A DNA stretch of 56,702 bases from NCBI GenBank assembly GCA_045598345.1, contig JAZLLX010000028.1:1-56702 (forward strand). The letters are read 5' to 3'. This stretch comes from Phascolarctobacterium_B sp045598345. GTDB taxonomy: Bacteria > Bacillota > Negativicutes > Acidaminococcales > Acidaminococcaceae. A program made the translations under genes and the position numbers. Position 1 is the stretch's first letter. Every line of letters starts with the position of its first letter. The notes under the pieces were generated by a model that saw only the letters and a program-made list of their open reading frames with translations, had not been told where the DNA came from and searched no databases. Of this stretch, positions 1 to 7,521 are shown piece after piece.

Positions 1-186
1 TGGGGGGATGCGGCACCTATGAATATGCAAAGATTTCCTCAAAAGAAATGCGGTTGCACCGGTACTGCTGTTTGCGTAAAATGCAATAGTGCGGACAGTA
101 TTTGCAACCAGTTTGTCTGGACCCGCCGTTGCAATCCTCAGGGCAGGATTAAAGTGATTTTGGTAGCAGAGGATTTGGGATACTAA
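1..186 (+). CDS. C-terminal end of a cysteine-rich protein (partial)
   Basis: An open frame enters from the left edge and ends at TAA 184-186, one base before the next start codon, so it is probably co-transcribed with the gene at 188. The visible 61 residues contain six cysteines, including a CGC and a CVKC group, which could bind metal or form disulfides. The rest of the gene lies outside the window and I do not recognise the family. It is called coding because the frame stays open to the edge and couples closely to the next gene; confidence is limited by the short length. Confidence 0.45.
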   Translation, partial: WGDAAPMNMQRFPQKKCGCTGTAVCVKCNSADSICNQFVWTRRCNPQGRIKVILVAEDLGY

Positions 187-187
187 G

Positions 188-733
188 ATGAAAAAAATTA
201 TTTCTCTTTTGGTTTTTGCGTTGTTTTGCATTACACCTCTTTTCGGTTTTGCCGCCCAGCCCAAGCCGGTGGCTTTCCTTGTGCAGGATTACACCGGCGA
301 TGTGGAGGGCAGGGATTATAAGGAATGGCGGGCGGTTACCCGTTGGGCATATCGTTTTCCTTATTACCAACTTGTAGAGGGTGAGAAGGTAGCCAATCTC
401 CGCAGGGATTTGGATGTGCGGATTATTGACAAGGAAACGCTTGCCAAGGCAGTTAAAAATGCCCAGATGGACGCTCTTGTCCTTGTGCGGGTCTATAGGT
501 ATAGTGAGTTTATAGACAGTTCCCGTAGCGGCTGGGAGAACGGGCCGGTTGTGCGGACTGATGTGGATGCGGATTTGGTTTGCTACCGCGGGGACTTGGA
601 CAAGGTTTTGACGGACCATGTGTATGAGCACGAAATAAGGGACTTGGGCAATCACACGCAACCTGTGGAAATAGTTAAGTGGCGGCTTTGCGACTTGGTG
701 AATACAATGGAAGGCAGGGAACTGATTCGGTGA
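188..733 (+). CDS. Secreted or periplasmic protein of unknown function
   Basis: 181 residues. The N-terminus is a clear signal peptide: MKK, a hydrophobic stretch to about residue 20, then GFA-AQ as a likely signal peptidase I site. There is no lipobox. The mature part is rich in charged and aromatic residues and holds few cysteines. It starts one base after the previous stop, and its TGA overlaps the GTG of the next gene, so the three leftmost genes look like one operon. I do not recognise the domain. Export to the periplasm or cell surface is inferred from the signal sequence alone. Confidence 0.7.
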   Translation: MKKIISLLVFALFCITPLFGFAAQPKPVAFLVQDYTGDVEGRDYKEWRAVTRWAYRFPYYQLVEGEKVANLRRDLDVRIIDKETLAKAVKNAQMDALVLVRVYRYSEFIDSSRSGWENGPVVRTDVDADLVCYRGDLDKVLTDHVYEHEIRDLGNHTQPVEIVKWRLCDLVNTMEGRELIR

Positions 734-1428
734 AACCAGAGAAATGTGATGTAATAGCGGAAAAACTGAAAGATTGGGATTTTCTTAAAAATTTGCCGGA
801 GCAGGTTTTGGATTTTCATCTGCAAACAGTTGGAAAAAAGGACGGGCTGGAATATATTTTTGTCAGGTACGCAAATAATGATCGTTGTTCTTTGGAACTG
901 GCTTACACGGAGGAAACCGGTGATTTTGTAGTGGTGAAGAATGTGGGTTTTTTCCGTTTCCGGGATGACCGTTTTTATAACAGGGATTGTGAAAAATTTG
1001 CGGTCAAAGTTTTGCCTGCTTTGGAAAAAATTATTTTGGAAATTAGCAGGGGGCACAATGGGGGGTATCCTTCTGTGGCGGAGGGACTGGGCTTTGAGAC
1101 CTGGAAAATCAGCAAGCAACTGCCAAAGGAAATCAACGGCTACAAACTATACATTACTCCCGAAACCCCTTTGCGTTTCCTGAACGGGTCCTATGTAATT
1201 GTATGCTATGAAGAAATTGAGAAACAGAATCAGCTGGCAATTTTTTATAACGAATACCGCAACGAAATTTTCGGTGAATTCAAAAGGGCGGGAATTTTTG
1301 AATTCACCAGGGATTTTGATGTGACCTTCAGTGAAGAAAAGCACGGCACAAAGAAAGAATTGTTCTTGCAGGAAGCACAAGCGAAAATTTTAGAAAACAT
1401 GGAAAGTGCAATTTTAAAATTAGATTGA
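730..1428 (+). CDS. Unrecognised protein, translationally coupled to the secreted protein
   Basis: About 232 residues. I chose GTG 730 as start because it overlaps the upstream TGA (GTGA) and has a purine-rich GCAGGGA ribosome site about nine bases upstream. An in-frame ATG at 679 lies deep inside the previous gene. The protein has no signal peptide or membrane segment and is rich in aromatic and charged residues. I recognise no domain. The operon ends here: 9 bp downstream a strong promoter starts the tRNA operon. Confidence 0.65.
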   Translation: MKPEKCDVIAEKLKDWDFLKNLPEQVLDFHLQTVGKKDGLEYIFVRYANNDRCSLELAYTEETGDFVVVKNVGFFRFRDDRFYNRDCEKFAVKVLPALEKIILEISRGHNGGYPSVAEGLGFETWKISKQLPKEINGYKLYITPETPLRFLNGSYVIVCYEEIEKQNQLAIFYNEYRNEIFGEFKRAGIFEFTRDFDVTFSEEKHGTKKELFLQEAQAKILENMESAILKLD

Positions 1429-1436
1429 AAAAAATA

Positions 1437-1465
1437 TTGACAAATCGGCTCCGTACAAGTATAAT
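1437..1465 (+). promoter_or_regulatory. Consensus sigma-70 promoter of the tRNA operon
   Basis: TTGACA at 1437-1442 and TATAAT at 1460-1465 are separated by exactly 17 bases, a perfect housekeeping promoter, about 40 bases upstream of the first tRNA. This is the strength expected for stable RNA genes. Confidence 0.9.
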
Positions 1466-1473
1466 AAATAACC

Positions 1474-1502
1474 GACTTATGTTTTTGAAAAAAACATAGG
1501 TC
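1474..1502 (+). other. Leader stem-loop of the tRNA transcript
   Basis: GACTTATGTTTTT and AAAAACATAGGTC form a 13-bp stem with one G-T pair and a loop of about three bases, ending four bases before tRNA-Asp. No U-tract follows the right arm, so it is not an intrinsic terminator. It may act in 5' processing or stability of the tRNA precursor; that role is inference. Confidence 0.6.
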
Positions 1503-1505
1503 TTC

Positions 1506-1582
1506 GGCCCGGTGGTTCAGTTGGTTAGAATGCCGCCCTGTCACGGCGGAGGTCACGAGTTCGAGTCTCGTCCGGGTCGCCA
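1506..1582 (+). tRNA. tRNA-Asp (GTC)
   Basis: The acceptor arms GGCCCGG and CCGGGTC pair over seven bases, the anticodon loop carries GTC, the T-loop is GTTCGAGTC, and CCA is encoded at 1580-1582. First gene of a five-tRNA operon. Confidence 0.97.
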
Positions 1583-1584
1583 AT

Positions 1585-1660
1585 GCCTCGGTAGCTCAGT
1601 TGGTAGAGCAAAGGACTGAAAATCCTTGTGTCCGCAGTTCGATTCTGCGCTGAGGCACCA
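1585..1660 (+). tRNA. tRNA-Phe (GAA)
   Basis: The acceptor stem GCCTCGG/CTGAGGC pairs with one G-T, the anticodon loop is CTGAAAA with GAA, the T-loop is GTTCGATTC, and CCA is encoded. It begins two bases after tRNA-Asp. Confidence 0.97.
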
Positions 1661-1668
1661 TTTTTTAT

Positions 1669-1743
1669 GCGGAAATAGCTCAGTGGTAGAGCACAACCTT
1701 GCCAAGGTTGGGGTCGCGAGTTCGAGCCTCGTTTTCCGCTCCA
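1669..1743 (+). tRNA. tRNA-Gly (GCC)
   Basis: The acceptor stem GCGGAAA/TTTCCGC is perfect, the anticodon stem CCTT/AAGG encloses GCC, the discriminator is T, and CCA is encoded. Confidence 0.97.
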
Positions 1744-1748
1744 ATTAA

Positions 1749-1822
1749 GGCGACATAGCCAAGCGGTAAGGCAGAGGTCTGCAAAATCTCTATCCCCAGT
1801 TCAATTCTGGGTGTCGCCTCCA
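1749..1822 (+). tRNA. tRNA-Cys (GCA)
   Basis: The acceptor stem GGCGACA/TGTCGCC is perfect, the anticodon is GCA in loop CTGCAAA, the discriminator is T as usual for Cys, and CCA is encoded. Confidence 0.97.
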
Positions 1823-1829
1823 TATTTTT

Positions 1830-1918
1830 GCCGCGGTGGCGGAACTGGCAGACGCAAGGGACTTAAAATCCCTCGGATAGAGATATCCGTACCGGTTCGA
1901 TTCCGGTTCGCGGCACCA
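1830..1918 (+). tRNA. tRNA-Leu (TAA)
   Basis: Class II tRNA of 89 bases with a long variable arm. The acceptor stem GCCGCGG/TCGCGGC has one G-T, the anticodon is TAA, and CCA is encoded. Last gene of the tRNA operon. Confidence 0.97.
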
Positions 1919-1923
1919 AAATG

Positions 1924-1953
1924 AAAACAAGTGTTTTGCACTTGTTTTTTTTG
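1924..1953 (+). terminator. Rho-independent terminator of the tRNA operon
   Basis: The stem CAAGTG (1928-1933) and CACTTG (1939-1944), preceded by A's and followed by eight T's, sits six bases after tRNA-Leu. Confidence 0.88.
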
Positions 1954-1970
1954 TGATATAATATTATAAT

Positions 1971-2669
1971 ATGGACAGATATCTTTTTGAAAAAGTAAAA
2001 AATCAAATTGAGCGTGCACTGATGAACCGTAAAAAGCAGTTCGTCACCGGGGACAGGGTGAACATTTTGGCGGTGACTAAAAACCATCCGCCGGAACTGA
2101 TTGCGGATTGTTTTGCCAATGGGCTGACTGAAGTCGGTGAGAACCGGGTGCAGGAGGCAATGCACAAGCAGGAAGTTATTGGCAATAAGGATATTCAATG
2201 GCATCTCATCGGCCACTTGCAGACCAACAAGGCAAGACAGGCGGTTGCCGCCTTTGACCTGATTGAGTCCGTGGACAGCATGCGGCTTATGGGACTGTTG
2301 GACAAGGAAGCGGAAAGAATCAGCAAGGTGCAAAAAATTCTTTTGCAAATCAATATTGCGGAAGAACCGCAAAAGACAGGTTTTACAGTTGAGGAATATC
2401 AGTCGGCGGTTAAAGAGATAACTAAGTTACAGCATTTGTCTTTGCAGGGAATAATGGTAATCGCCCCCAACACGGAACAGACAGAAATTATCCGTTCCGT
2501 ATTTCGCAAAGGATATGAACTTTTTGCAGAATTGAAAAAAATATATCCCGTCAGCATACTCAGTATGGGTATGTCGCAGGATTTTCCCATAGCCATTGAA
2601 GAGGGTGCAAATCAGGTGCGGCTTGGCAGCGCACTTTTCGGGGCAAGGGACTACAGTTTGAAATTTTAA
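1971..2669 (+). CDS. yggS: YggS/YlmE-type PLP homeostasis protein
   Basis: 232 residues, the normal length of the family. These single-domain alanine-racemase-fold proteins bind PLP and buffer free PLP in the cytosol; no catalytic reaction is established. The PLP lysine is K37 in AVTKN, and the family signatures GENRVQE, WHLIGHLQTNK, SMGMSQDF and RLGSALFG are all present. ATG 1971 has no Shine-Dalgarno sequence. Instead TATAAT at 1957-1962 would place the transcript start almost on the ATG, suggesting a leaderless message. As in many Firmicutes it heads the sepF-divIVA division cluster. Confidence 0.93.
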   Translation: MDRYLFEKVKNQIERALMNRKKQFVTGDRVNILAVTKNHPPELIADCFANGLTEVGENRVQEAMHKQEVIGNKDIQWHLIGHLQTNKARQAVAAFDLIESVDSMRLMGLLDKEAERISKVQKILLQINIAEEPQKTGFTVEEYQSAVKEITKLQHLSLQGIMVIAPNTEQTEIIRSVFRKGYELFAELKKIYPVSILSMGMSQDFPIAIEEGANQVRLGSALFGARDYSLKF

Positions 2670-2681
2670 CGAGGTGAAAAA

Positions 2682-3251
2682 ATGAGTTGGTTAAAAAAAC
2701 TTTCCGAAAAAATCGGGATTACGGAAGAAGAATATGAGGAAGAGGAATTGATCCCACTTCCTACACGTGGGGAAGGGGATACGGTTCCGCCGGAATTTTT
2801 GCAGCACAAACAAAAACCTGTGTTCAAGCCGGAACTGAAGCGTGAGCCCGTGCCGGAGCCGGAACCTAAGTTTGTGCCAGTGGAAAAGCCGGTTGAAAAA
2901 CCTGCCCCGAAAAAAGGTTTCTTCGGCAGCAAGAAAAAAATTTCGGAAATAAATACTGTTGAGGCGCTGGCGCAGGCAATGCACATGATTGTTTTGCAAC
3001 CAAAGGACTTTGATACGGCAGCCCAGGAAATTGCTGATTATCTTATGGGCGGTCAGCCGGTCATCATTAATTTTGAAGAAACCAATGATGTGGTGGCACA
3101 AAGAATCAGTGATTTTGTCAGCGGCTGTTCCTTCGCTTTAGGCGGCACGGTGAAGAACATCGGCAGGAAAATTCTTCTTTGCGCACCGCAAAAAGTGGAC
3201 ATTGAATCAAAAGACAGTGCAATCTCAGAAATGAGTGACTTTGATGAGTGA
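2682..3251 (+). CDS. sepF: Cell division protein SepF
   Basis: 189 residues. The N-terminal MSWLKKLSEKIG is the usual membrane-binding amphipathic helix. An acidic, proline-rich linker follows to about residue 85, then the conserved core (VLQPKDFDTA, QPVIINFE, RISDFVSG, LGGTVKNIG) that polymerises and binds the C-terminal tail of FtsZ. Start ATG 2682 has GAGGTG six bases upstream. The membrane-anchored linker and position between yggS and divIVA agree with a role in septum assembly. The yggT gene often found next to it is absent here. Confidence 0.94.
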   Translation: MSWLKKLSEKIGITEEEYEEEELIPLPTRGEGDTVPPEFLQHKQKPVFKPELKREPVPEPEPKFVPVEKPVEKPAPKKGFFGSKKKISEINTVEALAQAMHMIVLQPKDFDTAAQEIADYLMGGQPVIINFEETNDVVAQRISDFVSGCSFALGGTVKNIGRKILLCAPQKVDIESKDSAISEMSDFDE

Positions 3252-3525
3252 GGACAGGGAATACAAGGAAATTTCCGCCACAGTGGCAGATTTGCGAATT
3301 GATGCAGTGGCAGCGGCGGGCTATGGGGTAAGCCGCAGCCGGATGGTGGAGGAAATTAAAGCGGACAGTATTTTTATTAATGGTCAGGTGGCTAAAAAAC
3401 CATCACAGACCGTGAAAGAAAAGGACGAAATAAAATTTGGTGCAAGACCCAAAGTCATATTGGCGGAGGTGCGAGGCGCAACTAAAAAAGGACGAATCGG
3501 GATTACCTTACATCGTTACATTTGA
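3244..3525 (+). CDS. S4 RNA-binding domain protein (C-terminal part of YlmH)
   Basis: About 93 residues from ATG 3244, overlapping the end of sepF by eight bases. The sequence matches the C-terminal S4 domain of YlmH: LRIDAVAAAGYGVSRSRMVE, FINGQVAKKPS and KKGRIGITLHRY. YlmH in this position is usually about 250-260 residues with an N-terminal domain. Here that domain is missing and the reading frame starts directly at the S4 part, so the gene looks N-terminally reduced. YlmH rescues stalled ribosomes by binding obstructed large subunits; whether the S4 part alone does so is unknown. GTG 3235 is an alternative start. Confidence 0.75.
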   Translation: MSEDREYKEISATVADLRIDAVAAAGYGVSRSRMVEEIKADSIFINGQVAKKPSQTVKEKDEIKFGARPKVILAEVRGATKKGRIGITLHRYI

Positions 3526-3535
3526 GGAGGACATT

Positions 3536-4387
3536 ATGCTTAAGCCGGAAGATTTAAAAAACAAAAAGTTTAACAAAACCATGCGGGGCTATGACCCGGC
3601 GGAGGTGGACAAGTTTCTTGAGGAAGTGCGTCAGGAACTTACATACCTCTATTTGGACAACACCAATATGAAAGAGACGCTGGAACGGGTCACGGGCAAG
3701 TTGGAGTATTATCAGCAGATGGAAAACACCATGCAGAGCGCTTTGACCGTGGCACAGGAAACCGCTGATGAGGTCAAGACCAACAGCGAAAAGGAAGCGG
3801 CACTTCTGCACAAGGAAACCTTGGCAAAATGCCAGCAAAGTATTCTTTCCGCCCAAAACGAAGCCCAAAGATTGGTGGATGAGGCAACGGAAAAAGCGTC
3901 CGAACTCTACAGCCAGATCAAGGTTCGTACGGATAATTTAAAACGGACGGTGGAAATGGAATGTCAGCAAATGCGTGACGATGCGGATGCTTATGTGGTT
4001 GATTTGCGTACCACGGTGGAAAAAGAAACTGCCGCCTTGAAAGCAACCACGGAAGAAGTGTGCAAAAAGACCAGTGAGAAAACTTTGGCGGAAACCCAAA
4101 AGATGTTGGAAACCGCACGTACGGAAGCGCACGAAATGCTTATGGAGGCCAACGGCAGTTACCGTACCATTATTGCGGATGCGGAGGACCGGAGCAGGAA
4201 AATGGTCTTTGAAGCGGAAACCCGTGCGGCTGCGGCCAAGAATGAATATGAGAACACGGTAAAGAAATATAATGCGTTCAAGAAAAACATTACTTATATG
4301 CTTCAGACCCAGTTAGGTGTTTTGGAAAATTTTGCAGGCAAACAGGACAAGGAAGAAACACCGGTGCAAACAGAGGAGCAAAAATAA
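3536..4387 (+). CDS. divIVA: DivIVA family septum and pole protein
   Basis: 283 residues from ATG 3536, which has a strong GAGGAGG six bases upstream; the frame is open further left but only as shadow of the S4 gene. The N-terminal motif (KKFNKTMRGYDPAEVDKFLE) is the lipid-binding domain that senses curved membrane. The rest is predicted to be long coiled coil, rich in Ala, Glu, Lys and Thr, and longer than the 164-residue B. subtilis protein. The tail from about 265 is disordered and acidic. Located in the classic yggS-sepF-ylmH-divIVA order. Confidence 0.92.
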   Translation: MLKPEDLKNKKFNKTMRGYDPAEVDKFLEEVRQELTYLYLDNTNMKETLERVTGKLEYYQQMENTMQSALTVAQETADEVKTNSEKEAALLHKETLAKCQQSILSAQNEAQRLVDEATEKASELYSQIKVRTDNLKRTVEMECQQMRDDADAYVVDLRTTVEKETAALKATTEEVCKKTSEKTLAETQKMLETARTEAHEMLMEANGSYRTIIADAEDRSRKMVFEAETRAAAAKNEYENTVKKYNAFKKNITYMLQTQLGVLENFAGKQDKEETPVQTEEQK

Positions 4388-4388
4388 A

Positions 4389-5555
4389 ATTATTCAGGAC
4401 TTGCACGAAAAACTAAAAAAATATTTCGGTTACGAAACCTTCCGCCCCGGACAGCAGGAAATTGTGGAAACGATTTTGCAGGGTCAGAATGTGCTGGCGG
4501 TAATGCCAACAGGGGGAGGCAAAAGTATCTGTTACCAGTTGCCCGGCTTGCTTATGCCGGGCTTAATTTTGGTTGTTTCGCCATTGATTTCCTTGATGAA
4601 GGATCAGGTGGAGGCCTTGCAGAAACTTGGCATCCGGGCAGAACATCTGGACAGCAGTATGAGTTTTTATGAACAGAATATTGTTTTGAACCTTGCCCTT
4701 ACGGGGGAATGCAAAATTCTTTATGTGTCCCCGGAACGATTGCAAAGCCAGGAGTTTCAGCAGTTTGCCCAAAAGGTGCACATCTCTTTGTTGGCAGTGG
4801 ATGAGGCCCATTGCGTATCCCAGTGGGGACGGAGTTTCCGTAAGGAATATTACGAAATACCACTTTTTGTAGCAACCCTTACCCATAAACCCATTCTTAC
4901 TGCTTTTACAGCCACCGCCACGCCCCAAGTCCGTCAGGATATTTTGCAACATTTGGGAATGAAAAATGCCAAAGTATTTGTACACGGTTTTGACAGGCCT
5001 AATCTGCAGTTTGCAGTCAGACGGACGGGGAATAAGGATTTGGCAGTTATGGATTTTTTGACAAAGCATAAGGGGCAAAGCGGGATTATCTATTGCTCCA
5101 CAAGGGAACAGGTGAGGGAATTGGATAAGACATTGCAACGCTCAGGGGTGGCGTGCTGCCGCTATCACGGTGGACTTACGCCTTTGGAACGGCAGAATAA
5201 TCAAAATGCCTTTTTGGAAAACCGCTGTCCCGTTATAGTTGCCACCAATGCCTTTGGCATGGGCATTGATAAGAAGGATGTAAGGTTTGTATTGCATTAC
5301 AATCTGCCCCTGACGGTGGAAGGATATTATCAGGAGGCAGGCAGGGCAGGACGGGACGGGGAACCGGCGGACTGTGTATTGCTTTATAATCCCATGGATA
5401 TTGATATTTGCGACTATTTGATACACGAAGGAGAATCCGACCTGGATACAATTAAAATGGAACGGGAATTGTTGAAGGAAATGGTACGTTACACAGGGGC
5501 AAAGGATTTGAGAAGATTTATTCTTGAGTATTTTGGGGAAGGGGAAAATAATTAG
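4389..5555 (+). CDS. recQ: RecQ-type DNA helicase, C-terminally short
   Basis: About 388 residues with the complete helicase core: FGYETFRPGQ (Q motif), PTGGGKS (Walker A), DEAHCVSQWG (Walker B with the RecQ aromatic loop), FTATAT, and QEAGRAGRDG (motif VI). 3'-5' unwinding for DNA repair is expected. It ends at EYFGEGENN where other RecQ proteins continue into the zinc-binding, RQC and HRDC regions, and the usual zinc cysteines are absent. The stop codon lies in the first unit of a heptamer repeat. No ATG fits: ATT 4389 has GAGGAG ten bases upstream, while TTG 4401 lacks a well-placed site. Coupled to divIVA, whose stop is 4385-4387. Confidence 0.85.
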   Translation: MIQDLHEKLKKYFGYETFRPGQQEIVETILQGQNVLAVMPTGGGKSICYQLPGLLMPGLILVVSPLISLMKDQVEALQKLGIRAEHLDSSMSFYEQNIVLNLALTGECKILYVSPERLQSQEFQQFAQKVHISLLAVDEAHCVSQWGRSFRKEYYEIPLFVATLTHKPILTAFTATATPQVRQDILQHLGMKNAKVFVHGFDRPNLQFAVRRTGNKDLAVMDFLTKHKGQSGIIYCSTREQVRELDKTLQRSGVACCRYHGGLTPLERQNNQNAFLENRCPVIVATNAFGMGIDKKDVRFVLHYNLPLTVEGYYQEAGRAGRDGEPADCVLLYNPMDIDICDYLIHEGESDLDTIKMERELLKEMVRYTGAKDLRRFILEYFGEGENN

Positions 5556-5591
5556 TAATTAGTAATTAGTAATTAGTAATTAGTAATTAGT
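5550..5591 (+). repeat. Six tandem copies of AATTAGT
   Basis: Six perfect seven-base units run from 5550 to 5591; a degenerate seventh follows. The first unit supplies the TAG stop of recQ. This low-complexity run abuts a copy of the dispersed intergenic repeat. Confidence 0.95.
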
Positions 5592-5700
5592 AATGAGAAA
5601 TTATGGTAGGATGTTCTGGTGATTAAAAATAGGTATCAGGTTTGAGGTGTCAGGTTTCAGGGAAGTTGGCAGAGTGCGAACTTTCCCTGACTCCTTTATT
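5592..5700 (+). repeat. Copy of the dispersed intergenic repeat after recQ
   Basis: Contains the M1 core TTATGGTAGGATGTTCTGG (from 5601) and the M2 core GGCAGAGTGCGAACTTTCCC (5668-5687), both seen again at 22 kb, 32 kb and (M2) 56 kb. TCAGGGAA and TTTCCCTGA can pair around M2. No coding potential. The stretch 5556-5802 holds this element and the promoter region of rnj, nothing else. Confidence 0.75.
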
Positions 5701-5752
5701 CAATCGTATATAAAAAATTTAAAATACTATTTATTTTAGTTGACATATATAG

Positions 5753-5758
5753 TATAAT
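5753..5758 (+). promoter_or_regulatory. Probable -10 box for the rnj operon
   Basis: TATAAT lies 45 bases before the rnj start, in an AT-rich stretch. A TTGACA at 5740-5745 is only seven bases upstream and cannot be its partner; TTTATT at 5730-5735 has 17-base spacing but matches poorly. A promoter here is expected because a repeat separates recQ from the long operon. Confidence 0.5.
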
Positions 5759-5802
5759 ATTGCTTAAACATATTTTTAGATTTGATTTTGGAGGATTTTG
5801 AT

Positions 5803-7509
5803 TTGGACACTTTAAGAAGTTTCGCCAAGAGGGCGGTAAGAGGTAATGAGAAGAACAAGAATGCCGGCAAGATTTTAATTATTCCTTTGGGCGGGTTGGG
5901 TGAGATTGGCAAGAATATGACTGCCATCCAATATGGCAACGAGATAATTGTTATTGATGCAGGACTGATGTTCCCGGATGATGATATGCTGGGGATTGAT
6001 ATTGTCATTCCCGACATAACTTATCTTTTGGAAAACAGAAATATGGTCAAAGCCATTTTTCTTACCCATGGTCACGAGGACCATATCGGCGCCCTGCCCT
6101 ATGTTTTGAAGCAGTTAAATGTACCCGTATATGGGACTGCATTAACCTTGGGGATTTGCAAGGGCAGAATGGATGAGAATGGTGTAAGCACAAAGAATTT
6201 TCATGTGATAAAGCCGGGGGATACGGTACGCAAGGGGAGTTTTGTGGTTGATTTTATGCGGGTCAATCATTCCATTCCCGATTCTGTTGCCCTGTCCATC
6301 AACACACCCATAGGCAGGATTATTCATACGGGGGATTTCAAAATTGATCATACACCCGTGGACGGTCAGGTAACACAATTCAATCGTTTTGCTGAATATG
6401 GAGACGCAGGCGTACTTTGTCTTTTAGCAGATAGTACGAATGCTGAACGTCCGGGTTTTACTCCCAGCGAAAAATCTGTTGGTAATGTTTTTGATAATGA
6501 ATTTAATAATGCCAAGGGACGCATTATTGTAGCGACTTTTTCTTCTAATGTCCATCGTATTCAACAAGTAATTGACAGTGCCTACAAATATAAACGTAAA
6601 GTGGCAGTCATTGGCAGGAGTATGGAAAATGTTGTGAAGATTGCCAGTGAACTTGGCTATCTTACTTTACCAAAGCGTACATTAATCAATATTGATGATG
6701 TTAAAAATTACACTGCCAACCAAGTTGTTATTGTTACAACTGGTAGTCAGGGTGAACCCATGAGCGCATTGACAAAAATGTCCATTGGGGACCACCGTAA
6801 AGTTACAATTGTTCCCGGAGATACTATTATTATTTCAGCTACACCTATTCCCGGCAATGAAAAAATGGTTTCCCGTACAGTGGATAATCTTTATAAATTA
6901 GGTGCCAATGTGGTTTATGAACGTTCCAGCGGTGTGCATGTGTCCGGCCATGCCAGTCAGGAAGAATTGAAACTGATGCATAATTTGGTGCGTCCGAAAT
7001 TCTTTGTGCCGGTGCATGGGGAGTTCCGCCATTTGATTTGTCATGCCCGGCTTGCCCACAGTATGGGGATGCCCAAGGACAATATTGTTATTGGTGAAAA
7101 CGGTTCCGTTATTGAACTTACCACCAATGGTATCAAACGGAAAGGCAGGGTGCCGGCGGGCAAGGTTTTGGTTGACGGTTTGGGCGATGTGGGTGATATT
7201 GTGCTGCGTGACCGCAAACAACTCTCTCAGGATGGTATTATGATTGTGGTTGTAAGCATTGACAAGGAAACTTGCCGCTTGGTGAACGGCCCGGATATTG
7301 TGTCCCGGGGCGTGATTTATGTAAAGGAATCGGAAAGTTTAATGGACGAAGCCAGGGACAGGGTGGCAGCGGCCTTGGAAAAATTTGGCGGCCGGGGCTA
7401 TGCGGAGTGGCCCGCATTGAAAACCACCATCCGTGACACCTTGGGAAGATTTCTGTATGAAAAAATCAGACGCAGACCCATGATTCTGCCAATCATTATG
7501 GAAGTGTGA
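5803..7509 (+). CDS. rnj: Ribonuclease J
   Basis: 568 residues. Metallo-beta-lactamase/beta-CASP ribonuclease with endonuclease and 5'-3' exonuclease activity in RNA turnover and rRNA maturation. The zinc motif THGHEDH is at residues 88-94, HTGDFK and the beta-CASP motifs TGSQGEPMSA and HVSGHASQEE follow, and the C-terminal domain is complete. Start TTG 5803 is chosen because GGAGG at 5790-5794 stands eight bases before it and it leaves a normal N-terminus; a TTG at 5782 lies upstream of that site. First gene of the long run reaching 22079. Confidence 0.95.
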   Translation: MDTLRSFAKRAVRGNEKNKNAGKILIIPLGGLGEIGKNMTAIQYGNEIIVIDAGLMFPDDDMLGIDIVIPDITYLLENRNMVKAIFLTHGHEDHIGALPYVLKQLNVPVYGTALTLGICKGRMDENGVSTKNFHVIKPGDTVRKGSFVVDFMRVNHSIPDSVALSINTPIGRIIHTGDFKIDHTPVDGQVTQFNRFAEYGDAGVLCLLADSTNAERPGFTPSEKSVGNVFDNEFNNAKGRIIVATFSSNVHRIQQVIDSAYKYKRKVAVIGRSMENVVKIASELGYLTLPKRTLINIDDVKNYTANQVVIVTTGSQGEPMSALTKMSIGDHRKVTIVPGDTIIISATPIPGNEKMVSRTVDNLYKLGANVVYERSSGVHVSGHASQEELKLMHNLVRPKFFVPVHGEFRHLICHARLAHSMGMPKDNIVIGENGSVIELTTNGIKRKGRVPAGKVLVDGLGDVGDIVLRDRKQLSQDGIMIVVVSIDKETCRLVNGPDIVSRGVIYVKESESLMDEARDRVAAALEKFGGRGYAEWPALKTTIRDTLGRFLYEKIRRRPMILPIIMEV

Positions 7510-7521
7510 CAGAGGTATTTT

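Noticed and set aside
5550..5591. Phase variation of recQ by the heptamer tract
   Set aside because: The stop codon lies in the first unit, so a change in copy number would not alter the reading frame.
5740..5758. TTGACA followed by TATAAT upstream of rnj as a full promoter
   Set aside because: The spacer is only seven bases, so the two boxes cannot serve the same polymerase; only the -10 is kept, at low confidence.
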